Origin: Erwinia sp039023475
GTDB lineage: Bacteria; Pseudomonadota; Gammaproteobacteria; Enterobacterales; Enterobacteriaceae
Direction: 5' to 3'
DNA: 64,000 bases
Assembly (NCBI RefSeq): GCF_039023475.1
Contig: NZ_JBCHVB010000004.1
Location: 382,015 to 446,014 of the forward strand
Part shown: positions 34,672 through 44,783 of the stretch, in pieces
Position numbering within the stretch: position 1 is the first letter of the stretch
Layout of the letters: every line of letters starts with the position of its first letter
Translations under genes and position numbers: made by a program
The notes under the pieces: generated by a model
Databases searched by the model: none
The model's input: the letters and a program-made list of their open reading frames with translations, nothing else
Told to the model about the DNA's origin: nothing

Positions 34672-36054
34672 TTACAGTTTCTTCGCTTTTTCCACGGCTT
34701 CTTCGATAGAACCGACCATGTAGAAAGCCTGCTCAGGCATGTGGTCGAATTCACCGTCCATAATGCCTTTAAAGCCACGGATGGTATCTTTCAGCGTCAC
34801 ATACTTGCCTGGAGAACCGGTAAAGACTTCCGCCACGAAGAATGGCTGGGAGAGGAAGCGCTGCATTTTACGAGAGCGCGCAACCACCAGCTTGTCTTCT
34901 TCTGACAGTTCGTCCATACCCAGGATGGCGATGATGTCTTTCAGTTCCTGATAACGTTGCAGCAGTGACTGTACGCCACGCGCTACGTCGTAGTGCTCCT
35001 GACCCACAACCAGCGGATCCAGCTGACGGCTGGTGGAATCCAGCGGGTCAACGGCCGGGTAGATACCCAGAGACGCGATCTGACGGCTCAGTACCACAGT
35101 TGCATCAAGGTGAGCAAAGGTGGTGGCTGGAGATGGGTCAGTCAGGTCATCCGCAGGCACGTATACGGCCTGTACGGAGGTGATAGAACCGGTCTTGGTT
35201 GAGGTGATACGTTCCTGCAGAACACCCATCTCTTCCGCCAGCGTTGGCTGGTAGCCTACCGCTGAAGGCATACGACCCAGCAGTGCGGAAACTTCCGTAC
35301 CGGCCAGGGTATAACGATAGATGTTATCGATGAACAGCAGTACGTCACGCCCTTCGTCACGGAATTTCTCAGCCATGGTCAGGCCGGTCAGCGCAACGCG
35401 CAGACGGTTTCCTGGTGGCTCGTTCATCTGGCCATAGACCAGAGAAACTTTATCGATAACGTTGGAGTCGGTCATTTCGTGGTAGAAGTCGTTACCCTCA
35501 CGAGTACGCTCGCCCACACCGGCAAACACGGAGAAACCTGAGTGCTCAGCCGCAATGTTACGGATAAGCTCCATCATGTTTACGGTTTTACCTACACCCG
35601 CGCCGCCGAACAGACCGACTTTACCGCCCTTCGCAAACGGACACATCAGGTCGATTACCTTGATACCGGTTTCCAGCAGCTCCTGAGAGTTGGACTGGTC
35701 TTCGTATGAAGGTGCAGAACGGTGGATCGCCCAACGCTCTTCTTCGCCGATGTCGCCTTTCATGTCGATTGGCTCACCCAGCACGTTCATGATACGACCG
35801 AGCGTTGCAGTGCCGACCGGCACTTCAATTGGGTGCTCAAGGTCAACCACGTCCAGGTTGCGCTTCAGGCCGTCTGAAGAACCCATGGCGATGGTACGTA
35901 CCACGCCGCCGCCCAGCTGCTGCTGTACTTCCAGCACCAGACGAGTATCACCATTTTTGACCTCAAGCGCGCTGTACACTTGCGGTACGGCGTCCTGAGG
36001 GAACTCGACGTCCACCACGGCGCCGATTACCTGGACAATCTTTCCAGTAGCCAT
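34672..36054 (-). CDS. atpD: F1F0 ATP synthase beta subunit
   Basis: Catalytic subunit, 460 residues, identical in length to E. coli. Walker A GGAGVGKTVNMMEL (about 149-162), Walker B VLLFIDNIYRYT, the catalytic GERTREGNDFYHEM and the C-terminal DELSEEDKLVV are all present. Between atpG (31-base gap) and atpC. Confidence 0.98.
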   Translation of the reverse strand: MATGKIVQVIGAVVDVEFPQDAVPQVYSALEVKNGDTRLVLEVQQQLGGGVVRTIAMGSSDGLKRNLDVVDLEHPIEVPVGTATLGRIMNVLGEPIDMKGDIGEEERWAIHRSAPSYEDQSNSQELLETGIKVIDLMCPFAKGGKVGLFGGAGVGKTVNMMELIRNIAAEHSGFSVFAGVGERTREGNDFYHEMTDSNVIDKVSLVYGQMNEPPGNRLRVALTGLTMAEKFRDEGRDVLLFIDNIYRYTLAGTEVSALLGRMPSAVGYQPTLAEEMGVLQERITSTKTGSITSVQAVYVPADDLTDPSPATTFAHLDATVVLSRQIASLGIYPAVDPLDSTSRQLDPLVVGQEHYDVARGVQSLLQRYQELKDIIAILGMDELSEEDKLVVARSRKMQRFLSQPFFVAEVFTGSPGKYVTLKDTIRGFKGIMDGEFDHMPEQAFYMVGSIEEAVEKAKKL

Positions 36055-36085
36055 CTTGAATCCTCTACCTAATCATTTAACCTGG

Positions 36086-36955
36086 TTAAACCGCGGAGGC
36101 CCCACCGACAATCTCGGTAAGTTCCTGGGTGATGCTGGCCTGACGAGCTTTGTTGTATACCAACTGCAACTCTTTGATCAGGTTTCCGCCGTTGTCGGTC
36201 GCTGCCTTCATCGCCACCATACGCGCGGCCTGTTCGCTGGCCAGGTTTTCGACAACACCCTGGTAAACCTGAGACTCGACGTAGCGGCGCAGCAGGGTGT
36301 CCAGCAGCGCTTTCGGGTCCGGTTCGTACAGGTAATCCCAGGTACTTTTCTTCACAACGCCTTCGTCTTCATCCGCTGGCGGTAATGGCAGCAGCTGAAC
36401 GATTTGTGGAGACTGAGACATGGTGTTGATAAATTTGTTGCTGACGATAAACAGCTTGTCGAGACGGCCTTCATCATAGGCCTGCAACATCACTTTCACC
36501 GGGCCAATCAGATCGGACAGTGAAGGTTTGTCGCCCATGCCGGTGACCTGCGCCACCACGTTGCCGCCAACGGAGCTGAAGAATGAGAGACCTTTGGAAC
36601 CGATAATCGCCAGATCGCTCTCAACGCCTTTATCGGACCAGCCTTTCATATCCGCCAGCAATTTTTTGAACAGGTTAATGTTCAAACCACCACAAAGCCC
36701 GCGGTCGGTAGATACGACCAGGTAGCCGACGCGCTTAACGTCACGCTCTTCCAGGTAAGGGTGCTTGTACTCCAGATTCCCTAACGCAATGTGACCAATC
36801 ACTTTGCGCATGGTCTCTGCATAAGGACGGCTGGCCGCCATGCGTTCCTGCGATTTACGCATCTTGGAGGCGGCGACCATTTCCATCGCTTTGGTGATCT
36901 TCTGCGTATTCTGAACGCTTCCGATCTTACTACGTATCTCTTTTGCGCCGGCCAT
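36086..36955 (-). CDS. atpG: F1F0 ATP synthase gamma subunit
   Basis: Rotary shaft of F1, 289 residues (E. coli 287). The N- and C-terminal helices form the coiled coil (KEIRSKIGSVQNTQKITKAMEMV; KAATDNGGNLIKELQLVYNKARQ), with the central Rossmann-like region between (DRGLCGGLN). Confidence 0.97.
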   Translation of the reverse strand: MAGAKEIRSKIGSVQNTQKITKAMEMVAASKMRKSQERMAASRPYAETMRKVIGHIALGNLEYKHPYLEERDVKRVGYLVVSTDRGLCGGLNINLFKKLLADMKGWSDKGVESDLAIIGSKGLSFFSSVGGNVVAQVTGMGDKPSLSDLIGPVKVMLQAYDEGRLDKLFIVSNKFINTMSQSPQIVQLLPLPPADEDEGVVKKSTWDYLYEPDPKALLDTLLRRYVESQVYQGVVENLASEQAARMVAMKAATDNGGNLIKELQLVYNKARQASITQELTEIVGGASAV

Positions 36956-37009
36956 AAGCTTCTCCTCAAAGCCTTGCGGCCTGCCCGTTAAGGGGCAAGC
37001 CGCCAGACA

Positions 37010-38551
37010 TTACCAGGACTGGGTTTTCTTGAACGTTTCGAGGAGGCCTTTCAGCTTCTCTTCGATATCGCCGTTGTAATTACCAGACTGGTTGATATCA
37101 GCCATCAGCTCGGCATGTTCGCGATCGGCAAAGGCCAGCAGTGCGGCTTCGAAGTCACCGATTTTCGCCAGTTCGACGTCATTCAGGTAGCCACGCTCGG
37201 CCGCGAACAGCACCAGACCCTGCTGCGCAACGGACATCGGCGCATACTGTTTCTGCTTCAGAAGCTCGGTCACTTTCTGACCGTGGCTCAGCTGTTTGCG
37301 GGTTGCTTCATCCAGATCGGAAGCGAACTGAGAGAACGCTGCCAGTTCACGATACTGCGCCAGCGCGGTACGAATACCACCGGACAGTTTCTTGATGATC
37401 TTGGTCTGAGCAGCACCACCTACACGAGATACCGAAATACCTGGGTTAACGGCCGGACGAATACCGGAGTTAAACAGGTTAGTTTCCAGGAAGATCTGAC
37501 CATCAGTAATCGAGATTACGTTGGTTGGAACGAACGCGGAAACGTCACCCGCCTGGGTTTCGATAATCGGCAGCGCGGTCAGGGAGCCGGTTTTACCTTT
37601 CACTTCACCGTTGGTGAAACGCTCAACGTACTCAGCGCTTACGCGGGAAGCACGCTCCAGCAGACGGGAGTGGAGGTAGAACACGTCACCAGGGAATGCT
37701 TCACGACCCGGTGGACGGCGCAGCAGCAGAGAAACCTGACGGTATGCAACGGCCTGTTTGGACAGGTCATCATAAACGATCAGCGCATCTTCACCGCGGT
37801 CACGGAAGTATTCGCCCATTGCGCAACCGGCATACGGCGCCAGGTATTGCAGCGCAGCGGATTCGGAAGCGGTAGCCACAACAACGATGGTGTTAGCCAG
37901 CGCGTTATGCTCTTCCAGCTTACGAACCACGTTCGCGATGGTAGACGCTTTCTGACCGATAGCGACGTACACACACTTGATGCCGGAGTCGCGCTGGTTG
38001 ATGATCGCATCGATCGCCATCGCGGTTTTACCGGTCTGACGGTCACCGATGATCAGCTCACGCTGGCCACGGCCGATTGGAATCATCGCATCGACTGACT
38101 TGTAGCCAGTCTGTACGGGCTGGTCAACGGACTGACGGTCGATAACGCCAGGTGCGATAACTTCGATCGGCGAGAAGCCGTCGTTGTCGATTGCGCCTTT
38201 ACCGTCAATAGGTGCACCCAGAGTGTTCACCACGCGGCCCAGCAGGCCACGGCCAACCGGTACTTCAAGAATACGGCCAGTACACTTAACCTTCATGCCT
38301 TCGGCAAGGTCAGCGTAAGGACCCATCACAACAGCACCTACGGAGTCGCGCTCCAGGTTCAGTGCGATGGCAAAACGGTTGCCCGGCAGTGCGATCATCT
38401 CACCCTGCATAACATCGGCCAGGCCGTTTACGCGGATGATACCGTCACTGACGGATACGATAGTACCTTCATTGTGAGCTTCGCTCACTACATTGAACTG
38501 AGCAATGCGCTGCTTGATCAGTTCGCTGATTTCGGTGGAATTCAGTTGCAT
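37010..38551 (-). CDS. atpA: F1F0 ATP synthase alpha subunit
   Basis: Non-catalytic nucleotide-binding subunit, 513 residues, as in E. coli. P-loop GDRQTGKTAMAID (about 169-181), VYDDLSKQAVAYRQ, and the arginine finger segment GISVSRVGGAAQ are visible. Starts MQLNSTEISELIKQRI. Follows atpH by 14 bases. Confidence 0.98.
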   Translation of the reverse strand: MQLNSTEISELIKQRIAQFNVVSEAHNEGTIVSVSDGIIRVNGLADVMQGEMIALPGNRFAIALNLERDSVGAVVMGPYADLAEGMKVKCTGRILEVPVGRGLLGRVVNTLGAPIDGKGAIDNDGFSPIEVIAPGVIDRQSVDQPVQTGYKSVDAMIPIGRGQRELIIGDRQTGKTAMAIDAIINQRDSGIKCVYVAIGQKASTIANVVRKLEEHNALANTIVVVATASESAALQYLAPYAGCAMGEYFRDRGEDALIVYDDLSKQAVAYRQVSLLLRRPPGREAFPGDVFYLHSRLLERASRVSAEYVERFTNGEVKGKTGSLTALPIIETQAGDVSAFVPTNVISITDGQIFLETNLFNSGIRPAVNPGISVSRVGGAAQTKIIKKLSGGIRTALAQYRELAAFSQFASDLDEATRKQLSHGQKVTELLKQKQYAPMSVAQQGLVLFAAERGYLNDVELAKIGDFEAALLAFADREHAELMADINQSGNYNGDIEEKLKGLLETFKKTQSW

Positions 38552-38565
38552 AAGCTCCAGTCCCC

Positions 38566-39099
38566 TTAAGACTGCAAGACGTCTGCAAGACGCTCAAGAC
38601 GGCCGCGTACGCTGCCGTCAATGACCATATCACCCGCACGGATGATTACGCCTGCCATTACAGACTTATCAATTTTGCAATTCAGCTTAACTTTGCGTGA
38701 CAGACGTTTTTCCATTGCGGCGCTGATTTTGGTCAGCTGTTCGTCACTCAGTGTAGTGGAAGAGATTACCTCAACATCGGCGGTCGCATCGTGTGCGGCA
38801 CGCAGCTGGATAAACTGTGCCAATACAGCAGGTAGCGCTGGTAAACGTTTGTTTTCAGCCATTACCTTAATCAGGTTCTGACCGGCTTCGTCCAGTTGAT
38901 CACCGCAGATAGCGATGAACCGTGCAGACAACGCTTCCGGCGCAAGCGCGCCGGAAAGAAGTTCTGCTACCTGTTCATTGCTGGCTACCTCGGTAGCGAA
39001 CGCCAGCATCTGCTGCCAGCGATCGACACTTTGATGCTCAACAGCAAAGTCAAAAGCTGCTTTGGCGTAGGGGCGAGCTACAGTAGTAAATTCAGACAT
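38566..39099 (-). CDS. atpH: F1F0 ATP synthase delta subunit
   Basis: Peripheral-stalk protein joining the b dimer to the top of F1; 177 residues, the E. coli length. N-terminal six-helix domain (VARPYAKAAFDFAVEH) and C-terminal segment MAGVIIRAGDMVIDGSVRGRL are typical. 14 bases after atpF. Confidence 0.97.
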   Translation of the reverse strand: MSEFTTVARPYAKAAFDFAVEHQSVDRWQQMLAFATEVASNEQVAELLSGALAPEALSARFIAICGDQLDEAGQNLIKVMAENKRLPALPAVLAQFIQLRAAHDATADVEVISSTTLSDEQLTKISAAMEKRLSRKVKLNCKIDKSVMAGVIIRAGDMVIDGSVRGRLERLADVLQS

Positions 39100-39113
39100 C
39101 AGCCCCTCCCTCC

Positions 39114-39584
39114 TTACAGTTCAGCGACCAGTTTATCAACGATGTCGCTGTTAGCAGCTTCATCCACGGAACGTTCAATAATTCTCTCGGCGCCGGCAAC
39201 AGCCAGCATCGCGACTTGCTTACGCAACTCTTCACGTGCACGTTTGCGTTCGGCGTCAATTTCAGCCTGCGCCTGGGCGACGATCTTGTTACGTTCCTGC
39301 TCAGCCTCAGCTTTCGCTTCGTCCAGGATCTGCGAACGACGCTTATTAGCTTGTTCGATGATTACCTGAGCCTCTTCTTTCGCTTTCTTCAGCTGATCGG
39401 ACGCATTACTCTGCGCGAGATCCAAATCTTTCCTGGCACGTTCAGCAGAAGCAAGGCCTTCGGCAACTTCTTTCTGGCGCTTTTCGATAGCAGCCATCAG
39501 CGGCGGCCATACGTACTTCATGCAGAACGCGACAAACAGGATGAACGCGATAGCCTGGCCGAGGATTGTTGCGTTAATGTTCAC
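39114..39584 (-). CDS. atpF: F1F0 ATP synthase b subunit
   Basis: Peripheral stalk, 156 residues. A single N-terminal membrane helix (ATILGQAIAFILFVAFCMKYVWPPL) is followed by a long charged coiled coil (about 35-140, rich in EAEQERNKIVAQAQAEI). Length equals E. coli. Confidence 0.97.
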   Translation of the reverse strand: MNINATILGQAIAFILFVAFCMKYVWPPLMAAIEKRQKEVAEGLASAERARKDLDLAQSNASDQLKKAKEEAQVIIEQANKRRSQILDEAKAEAEQERNKIVAQAQAEIDAERKRAREELRKQVAMLAVAGAERIIERSVDEAANSDIVDKLVAEL

Positions 39585-39686
39585 AGCACAATGCCTCTTG
39601 TTAAGTTAACTTTTTTCTGCGGCTGCCGGAGCAGTTGCAGAAGCCGTTCATCGCCAAACGTATACGCTCAGCGATGAACAATCGGT

Positions 39687-39926
<240 letters not shown>

Positions 39927-39931
39927 GACAG

Positions 39932-39954
39932 TCTCCAGTTTGTTTCAGTTAAAA
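39932..39954 (-). promoter_or_regulatory. atpE translational enhancer and ribosome-binding site
   Basis: On the minus strand the leader before the atpE ATG reads TTTTAACTGAAACAAACTGG then AGACTGTC. This is the well-known E. coli atpE translation initiation region, which raises c-subunit synthesis within the polycistronic mRNA. Confidence 0.9.
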
Positions 39955-39976
39955 CGCAGTTGTGTTGAGAAAAATA

Positions 39977-40795
39977 TCAATGTTCTTCAGATGCCATCGA
40001 CAGATAGACAATCGTTAAGACCATGAAAATGAAAGCCTGCAACGAAATGATCAGGATGTGGAAAATGGCCCATGGCACATTCAGAACCCACTGTGACCAC
40101 CACGGCAACAGGCCGGCAATCAGGATAAAAATCAATTCACCCGCGTACATGTTGCCGAACAGTCGCAGACCGAGAGAAACCGGTTTGGACAGCAGGCTCA
40201 CACCTTCAAGGATCAGGTTGATCGGGATGAAAATGGGGTGATTGAAGGGTTGCAGAGTCAGCTCTTTAGTAAAGCCCCCAATGCCTTTCATCTTGATGCT
40301 GTAGAACAGAATCAAAATAAATACGCCAAGTGCCATTGAGAGCGTGATGTTCACGTCTGCAGAAGGCACCACACGCAACGCTGGCAGCCCAAACACATGC
40401 TCACCGATAAACGGCAGCAGGTCGATAGGCAGCAGGTCCATGAAGTTCATCAGGAAGACCCAGACGAAAATCGTCAGGGCCAGCGGTGCAATGACTTTGC
40501 TTTTGCCGTGATACATGTCGCGCACGTTGCTATCGACAAAACCGACAACCAGCTCAATCGCGGCCTGAAGCTTGCCTGGTACGCCACTGGTCGCTGATTT
40601 CGCTACTTTGCGAAACAGCACCAGGAACGCCAGTCCCAGCACCACAGAGAAAAACATGGAGTCGATATTTAATAACCAGAACGTCGCCGGAGCGTCGTGC
40701 GGATTCACTAGCTCGAAGGTACGCAGGTCGATCTGAAGATGCGTCAGATGGTGACCTATGTATTCCTGCGGCGTAGAGATTTCTCCTGCAGCCAT
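39977..40795 (-). CDS. atpB: F1F0 ATP synthase a subunit
   Basis: Stationary proton half-channel subunit, 272 residues, with about five to six membrane helices. The essential Arg lies in SLGLRLFGNMYAGE (about residue 210), with polar channel residues in the last helix. Depends on YidC for insertion in E. coli. Confidence 0.97.
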   Translation of the reverse strand: MAAGEISTPQEYIGHHLTHLQIDLRTFELVNPHDAPATFWLLNIDSMFFSVVLGLAFLVLFRKVAKSATSGVPGKLQAAIELVVGFVDSNVRDMYHGKSKVIAPLALTIFVWVFLMNFMDLLPIDLLPFIGEHVFGLPALRVVPSADVNITLSMALGVFILILFYSIKMKGIGGFTKELTLQPFNHPIFIPINLILEGVSLLSKPVSLGLRLFGNMYAGELIFILIAGLLPWWSQWVLNVPWAIFHILIISLQAFIFMVLTIVYLSMASEEH

Positions 40796-40803
40796 GATGC
40801 CTC

Positions 40804-41184
40804 TTACCCTTTGTTGTTAATTACAGCCGGGGCGACAATTTGCACAATCACCACCGATAACCAGGCCAGTCCGAGCGGCATAAAAACCGCTTTAAACACC
40901 GCCAGCGCCATGATAAGCAGGAGAATGGTGGTCAGAACCTTCAGCACTTCACCCAGTGCGAAACTCCATGCCACGCGGCCCTTAACCGGGTCTCCTGCCT
41001 GATGGCGCCAGGCAAAAATCATAAACAATACATTTGGCAGCCAGGCTGCCATTCCACCCGCAAGCGCGGACAAGCCCCAGGTCAACTCTTTCAAGGCAAA
41101 CAGCGCACCGATTACGACAAAGGTCACCAGCTGAAGAAGCAGCACGGTTCGGGCAAATTTCACTCTGTAAAGGGACACTGACAT
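40804..41184 (-). CDS. atpI: ATP synthase accessory protein AtpI
   Basis: Small inner-membrane protein, 126 residues, four hydrophobic segments, thought to help c-ring assembly or Mg uptake. I start at the ATG at 41184 (MSVSLYRVKFARTVLLLQL), matching E. coli length; an upstream in-frame start at 41265 adds 27 polar residues lying in the promoter-proximal leader. Conserved end WRHQAGDPVKGRVAWSFALGE and APAVINNKG. Confidence 0.93.
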   Translation of the reverse strand: MSVSLYRVKFARTVLLLQLVTFVVIGALFALKELTWGLSALAGGMAAWLPNVLFMIFAWRHQAGDPVKGRVAWSFALGEVLKVLTTILLLIMALAVFKAVFMPLGLAWLSVVIVQIVAPAVINNKG

Positions 41185-41276
41185 GACGCTGAAACTCTCC
41201 TGCCCCGATAGGGGTATGTCGCGTGTCGTATAAAACTGCCTTTGCTCTTTTGAGTCAAGCAGCAAAAAACGAGCAA

Positions 41277-41304
41277 ATTATACGGTGCGCCCCTGCAATT
41301 TCAA
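41277..41304 (-). promoter_or_regulatory. atp operon promoter
   Basis: On the minus strand TTGAAA (41304-41299), 16-base spacer, TATAAT (41282-41277), about 90 bases before atpI. The surrounding GCACCGTATAATTTG matches my memory of the E. coli atp promoter. Confidence 0.75.
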
Positions 41305-42034
41305 TGGATAAGTAGCGAAAAGGTGAACAATTATTTAAATTTCTTTCCGCTGCGCGCTTTTTCATATTTGTCAGGAAGGGTAAAGCACACCAAATGTCCC
41401 TTTATTGGGGGTAAAGCTTGTTCATAAAGCGTGCGGAAGATCACAATTTAGTAATGTCGGCCGACGTATAACGCTAAGAATTATCTTAGATAATATAAAT
41501 AAACTCAACTATTTATGATAACTATCAGTCAGTTAATTAATATAATTTACCGAAGCGCTCTTTCCTGCAATAAAAAACGCTTATTGACTTTATGATCCAC
41601 TATTTCTTTTTATCGCTGATGCATTCCGGTCACGCGATAAAGACCCTATATTTTCCACAGTAATGAATTCTTTCGGCACCCGGCGGAAATTACGTGATAT
41701 TTATGATGCCGTTTTGTGAAATTAACGTTAAATGTAACAGGGAATTTCCACCGGTTTCAGCCTGCTTTTTTAACCTTAACGAAACAACCTGCCCACTAAA
41801 AATTTGTGAAGAAAGTCACTCGAAAGCCTGGTTTTCAGACAATCTCCTTCGCCTCATTCCTGCTCCCCGGCAAGCCAGATCAAAATAGTCATCTGACTTA
41901 ACTAAAATCCAGTCCCGAAAAGTACTTAGTAAGTGCAGGGCCTTTCGACTATTCCATGATTTTGCCTGGCAACACAGCATAAATCCTCGCCATTATGTCT
42001 CGCTATAAGAGGAGGCCTGGAGTGACTATTGCCC
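41305..42034. other. Long intergenic region between atpI and rsmG
   Basis: About 730 bases, AT-rich, with no convincing gene; E. coli also has a long gap here. A 64-codon plus-strand frame (41694-41888) has no ribosome-binding site or family features. I see no tRNA-like or repeated element. Confidence 0.55.
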
Positions 42035-42655
42035 TTATTTTGCTCCCTTAAGGATAACCAGATGCCGCTCGCCTTCCAGTTGAGGAACGGATAAACGTAC
42101 CACCCGATCCAGGCTGAAACCCGCCGGTAAAGCAGCGATTTCCGCCTCTGGTACTACTCCTTTAAGAGCATAAAACCGCCCTTCCCCACCGGGCAGATGG
42201 TGACACCAGTTCAGCATATCATTCAGAGAAGCGAAAGCACGGCTGATTACGCCATCAAACGGCGGCTCGGCAGGCCAGTCTTCCACGCGGCTCTGTACCG
42301 GTTCAATATTGCCCAGCTTCAGCTCATGCTGTACCTGCTTCAGGAAGCGGACACGCTTGCCCAGGCTGTCCAGCAGTGTGAAATGAGCATCCGGGCGGAC
42401 AATTGCCAGCGGCACGCCAGGAAGGCCAGGCCCGGTGCCGACGTCAATGAAACGGCTTCCGTGCAGATGAGGTTCAACAACGATACTGTCCATTATATGG
42501 CGAACCAGCATTTGCTCTGGCTCGCGTACGGAAGTCAGGTTATAGGCCTTGTTCCATTTATGCAGCATCTCCACGTAACCAACCAGCTGCTGTTTTTGCT
42601 GATCGGACAGGGTAATCTGGGCGGCGTTGAGCAGCGATGAGAGTTTATTTATCAC
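42035..42655 (-). CDS. rsmG: 16S rRNA m7G527 methyltransferase
   Basis: Methylates G527 of 16S rRNA with SAM. 206 residues from a GTG at 42655 (VINKLSSLLNAAQ), which aligns with the E. coli MLNKL start; another GTG at 42667 would add four residues, and neither has a clear ribosome-binding site. SAM motif FIDVGTGPGLPGVPLAI, HFTLLDSLGKRVRFL and VISRAFASL are present. Lies downstream of mnmG (84-base gap), probably co-transcribed. Confidence 0.93.
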   Translation of the reverse strand: MINKLSSLLNAAQITLSDQQKQQLVGYVEMLHKWNKAYNLTSVREPEQMLVRHIMDSIVVEPHLHGSRFIDVGTGPGLPGVPLAIVRPDAHFTLLDSLGKRVRFLKQVQHELKLGNIEPVQSRVEDWPAEPPFDGVISRAFASLNDMLNWCHHLPGGEGRFYALKGVVPEAEIAALPAGFSLDRVVRLSVPQLEGERHLVILKGAK

Positions 42656-42712
42656 TAGGCGGTCCACAAAATGAGGGTGAACGATTCACCCCGGTTTAAC
42701 GCAACAGGTTTG

Positions 42713-42735
42713 CCGGGTGGGAAGGCCCCACCCGG
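42713..42735. terminator. Hairpin between mnmG and rsmG
   Basis: CCGGGTGGG, 5-base loop, CCCACCCGG. There is no T tract, so more likely an mRNA-processing or attenuating structure than a full terminator. Confidence 0.45.
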
Positions 42736-42739
42736 TGCA

Positions 42740-44629
42740 TCAGGCACTTTTACGCAGTAAACCCTGTTTTTTCAGATAGATCAACAGAATGGATATCGCC
42801 GCCGGGGTGATCCCGGAAATGCGCGAAGCCTGACCAATCGATCCCGGCTTATGGTCGTTCAGCTTGGCGATGGCCTCATTGGAAAGACCGCTGACCTGCT
42901 GATAATCCAGACCGGCAGGCAGAAGCGTATTCTCATTACGCAGCTGGCGATCGATCTCCTCCTGTTGACGGGCAATGTAACCTTCGTATTTTACCTGAAT
43001 CTCAACCTGCTCGGCAGCCTGCGGATCGCTCAGCGCCGGGGCAAAGGTGCTTAACGTCATCAGCTGGGCATAAGTCATCTCAGGACGACGCAGCAGATCT
43101 TCCCCGCTGGCTTCTTTGGTCAGGGCGGCGCTCAGCACGCCGTTCACTTCCCCGACCTTTTCAGATTTCGGATGAACCCAGATATCCCGGAGGCGCTGGC
43201 GCTCCTGCTCAATGCTTTCCAGCTTCTCGTTAAAGCGCGCCCAGCGGGCGTCATCCACAAGACCAAGCTCACGGCCCGCTTCCGTCAGGCGCAGATCGGC
43301 ATTGTCTTCACGCAGCATCAGGCGGTATTCCGCACGAGAGGTGAACATCCGGTAGGGTTCTTTGGTACCCAGCGTGCAGAGGTCATCGACCAGCACGCCC
43401 AGGTAGGCCTGATCGCGACGCGGCGCCCAGCTCTCTTTGTCCGCCGCCAGCCGCCCGGCATTGAGGCCAGCCAGCAGCCCCTGAGCAGCCGCTTCTTCAT
43501 AGCCGGTAGTGCCGTTGATCTGTCCCGCAAAGAACAGCCCCTGAATAAATTTGCTTTCGAGCGTTGGCTTCAGGTCGCGGGGATCGAAGAAATCATACTC
43601 AATAGCGTAACCCGGCCGCACGATCTTCGCGTTTTCCAGACCTTTCATGGAACGCACGATCTGCATCTGTACGTCAAACGGCAGGCTGGTTGAAATACCG
43701 TTAGGGTAGATTTCATTGCTGGTCAGCCCTTCAGGCTCCAGGAAGATCTGGTGAGCGTTACGATCGGCAAACCGCATCACCTTATCTTCGATCGACGGGC
43801 AGTAGCGAGGGCCGATCCCTTCGATCACGCCGGCATACATCGGGCTGCGATCCAGATTTTCGCGGATCACCTGATGGGTCTGCTCGTTAGTGTAGGTGAT
43901 GTAGCAAGGCACCTGCTGAGGATGCTGTGAAGCATTGCCCATAAACGAGAAAACCGGTGCCGGCGTGTCACCGTGCTGCGGCGCGAGCACGCTGAAATCG
44001 ATGCTTCTGGCATCGATACGCGGAGGTGTTCCGGTTTTCAGGCGGCTGACGCGTAGTGGCAATTCCCGCAGACGCCGGGCAAGCGGTATGGAAGGGGGAT
44101 CGCCAGCACGTCCGCCGCTGTAGTTGTCCATGCCGATATGAATTTTGCCATCGAGGAATGTTCCGACGGTCAGCACGACAGCTTTTGCCCGGAACTTGAG
44201 TCCCATCTGCGTAACTGCCCCAACGACGCGATCGTTTTCCACAATCAGATCCTCAACCGCCTGCTGGAAGATCATCAGGTTAGGCTGATTCTCCAGTACG
44301 GTACGGACTGCTTGTCGGTAAAGCACGCGATCTGCCTGAGCACGGGTTGCCCGTACTGCCGGCCCTTTGCTGGCGTTTAGTATCCTAAACTGGATACCCG
44401 CCTGGTCGATCGCATGCGCCATCAGCCCACCCAGTGCGTCCACTTCCTTAACCAGATGTCCTTTTCCGATACCACCGATCGCTGGATTACATGACATTTG
44501 TCCAAGCGTATCAATGTTATGGGTTAATAACAGGGTTTGCTGACCCATTCGGGCAGCCGCCAGCGCGGCTTCGGTACCCGCATGACCACCACCAATTACG
44601 ATGACGTCAAAAGGATCTGGATAAAACAT
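42740..44629 (-). CDS. mnmG: tRNA uridine modification enzyme MnmG (GidA)
   Basis: FAD enzyme that works with MnmE on U34 of tRNA. 629 residues from the ATG at 44629 (MFYPDPFDVIVIGGGHAG), the E. coli length, with GAGGTG upstream; an in-frame start at 44692 would run into the oriC-proximal promoter. FAD site GGGHAGTEAA (about 13-22), GxGKGHLVKEVDALGG, two catalytic Cys regions (FAGQINGTTGYEEAA) and the C-terminal MnmE-binding helices are visible. Transcription leaves oriC leftward. Confidence 0.97.
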   Translation of the reverse strand: MFYPDPFDVIVIGGGHAGTEAALAAARMGQQTLLLTHNIDTLGQMSCNPAIGGIGKGHLVKEVDALGGLMAHAIDQAGIQFRILNASKGPAVRATRAQADRVLYRQAVRTVLENQPNLMIFQQAVEDLIVENDRVVGAVTQMGLKFRAKAVVLTVGTFLDGKIHIGMDNYSGGRAGDPPSIPLARRLRELPLRVSRLKTGTPPRIDARSIDFSVLAPQHGDTPAPVFSFMGNASQHPQQVPCYITYTNEQTHQVIRENLDRSPMYAGVIEGIGPRYCPSIEDKVMRFADRNAHQIFLEPEGLTSNEIYPNGISTSLPFDVQMQIVRSMKGLENAKIVRPGYAIEYDFFDPRDLKPTLESKFIQGLFFAGQINGTTGYEEAAAQGLLAGLNAGRLAADKESWAPRRDQAYLGVLVDDLCTLGTKEPYRMFTSRAEYRLMLREDNADLRLTEAGRELGLVDDARWARFNEKLESIEQERQRLRDIWVHPKSEKVGEVNGVLSAALTKEASGEDLLRRPEMTYAQLMTLSTFAPALSDPQAAEQVEIQVKYEGYIARQQEEIDRQLRNENTLLPAGLDYQQVSGLSNEAIAKLNDHKPGSIGQASRISGITPAAISILLIYLKKQGLLRKSA

Positions 44630-44741
44630 GGTACTGCACCTCGCGGTTTGGCGAATTGAGGAATTGCTGTTCGGGCCGTGGATTCTACTCAACTTTTCAT
44701 CGAGTGGGAAACCTCAGGTCCCGGTACGTTATTAAAAAGAA

Positions 44742-44783
44742 GATCTTTTTATTTAGAGATCTCTTTACTAGATCTTCTATTAG
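44742..44783 (+). other. oriC duplex-unwinding element, three 13-mers
   Basis: L: GATCTTTTTATTT (44742-44754). M: GATCTCTTTACTA (44758-44770). R: GATCTTCTATTAG (44771-44783). All start GATCT as in E. coli and form the AT-rich region that melts first. Confidence 0.9.

Noticed and set aside
41694..41888. 64-codon plus-strand frame in the atpI-rsmG gap
   Set aside because: No ribosome-binding site or recognisable motif; such frames are expected by chance in 730 AT-rich bases.
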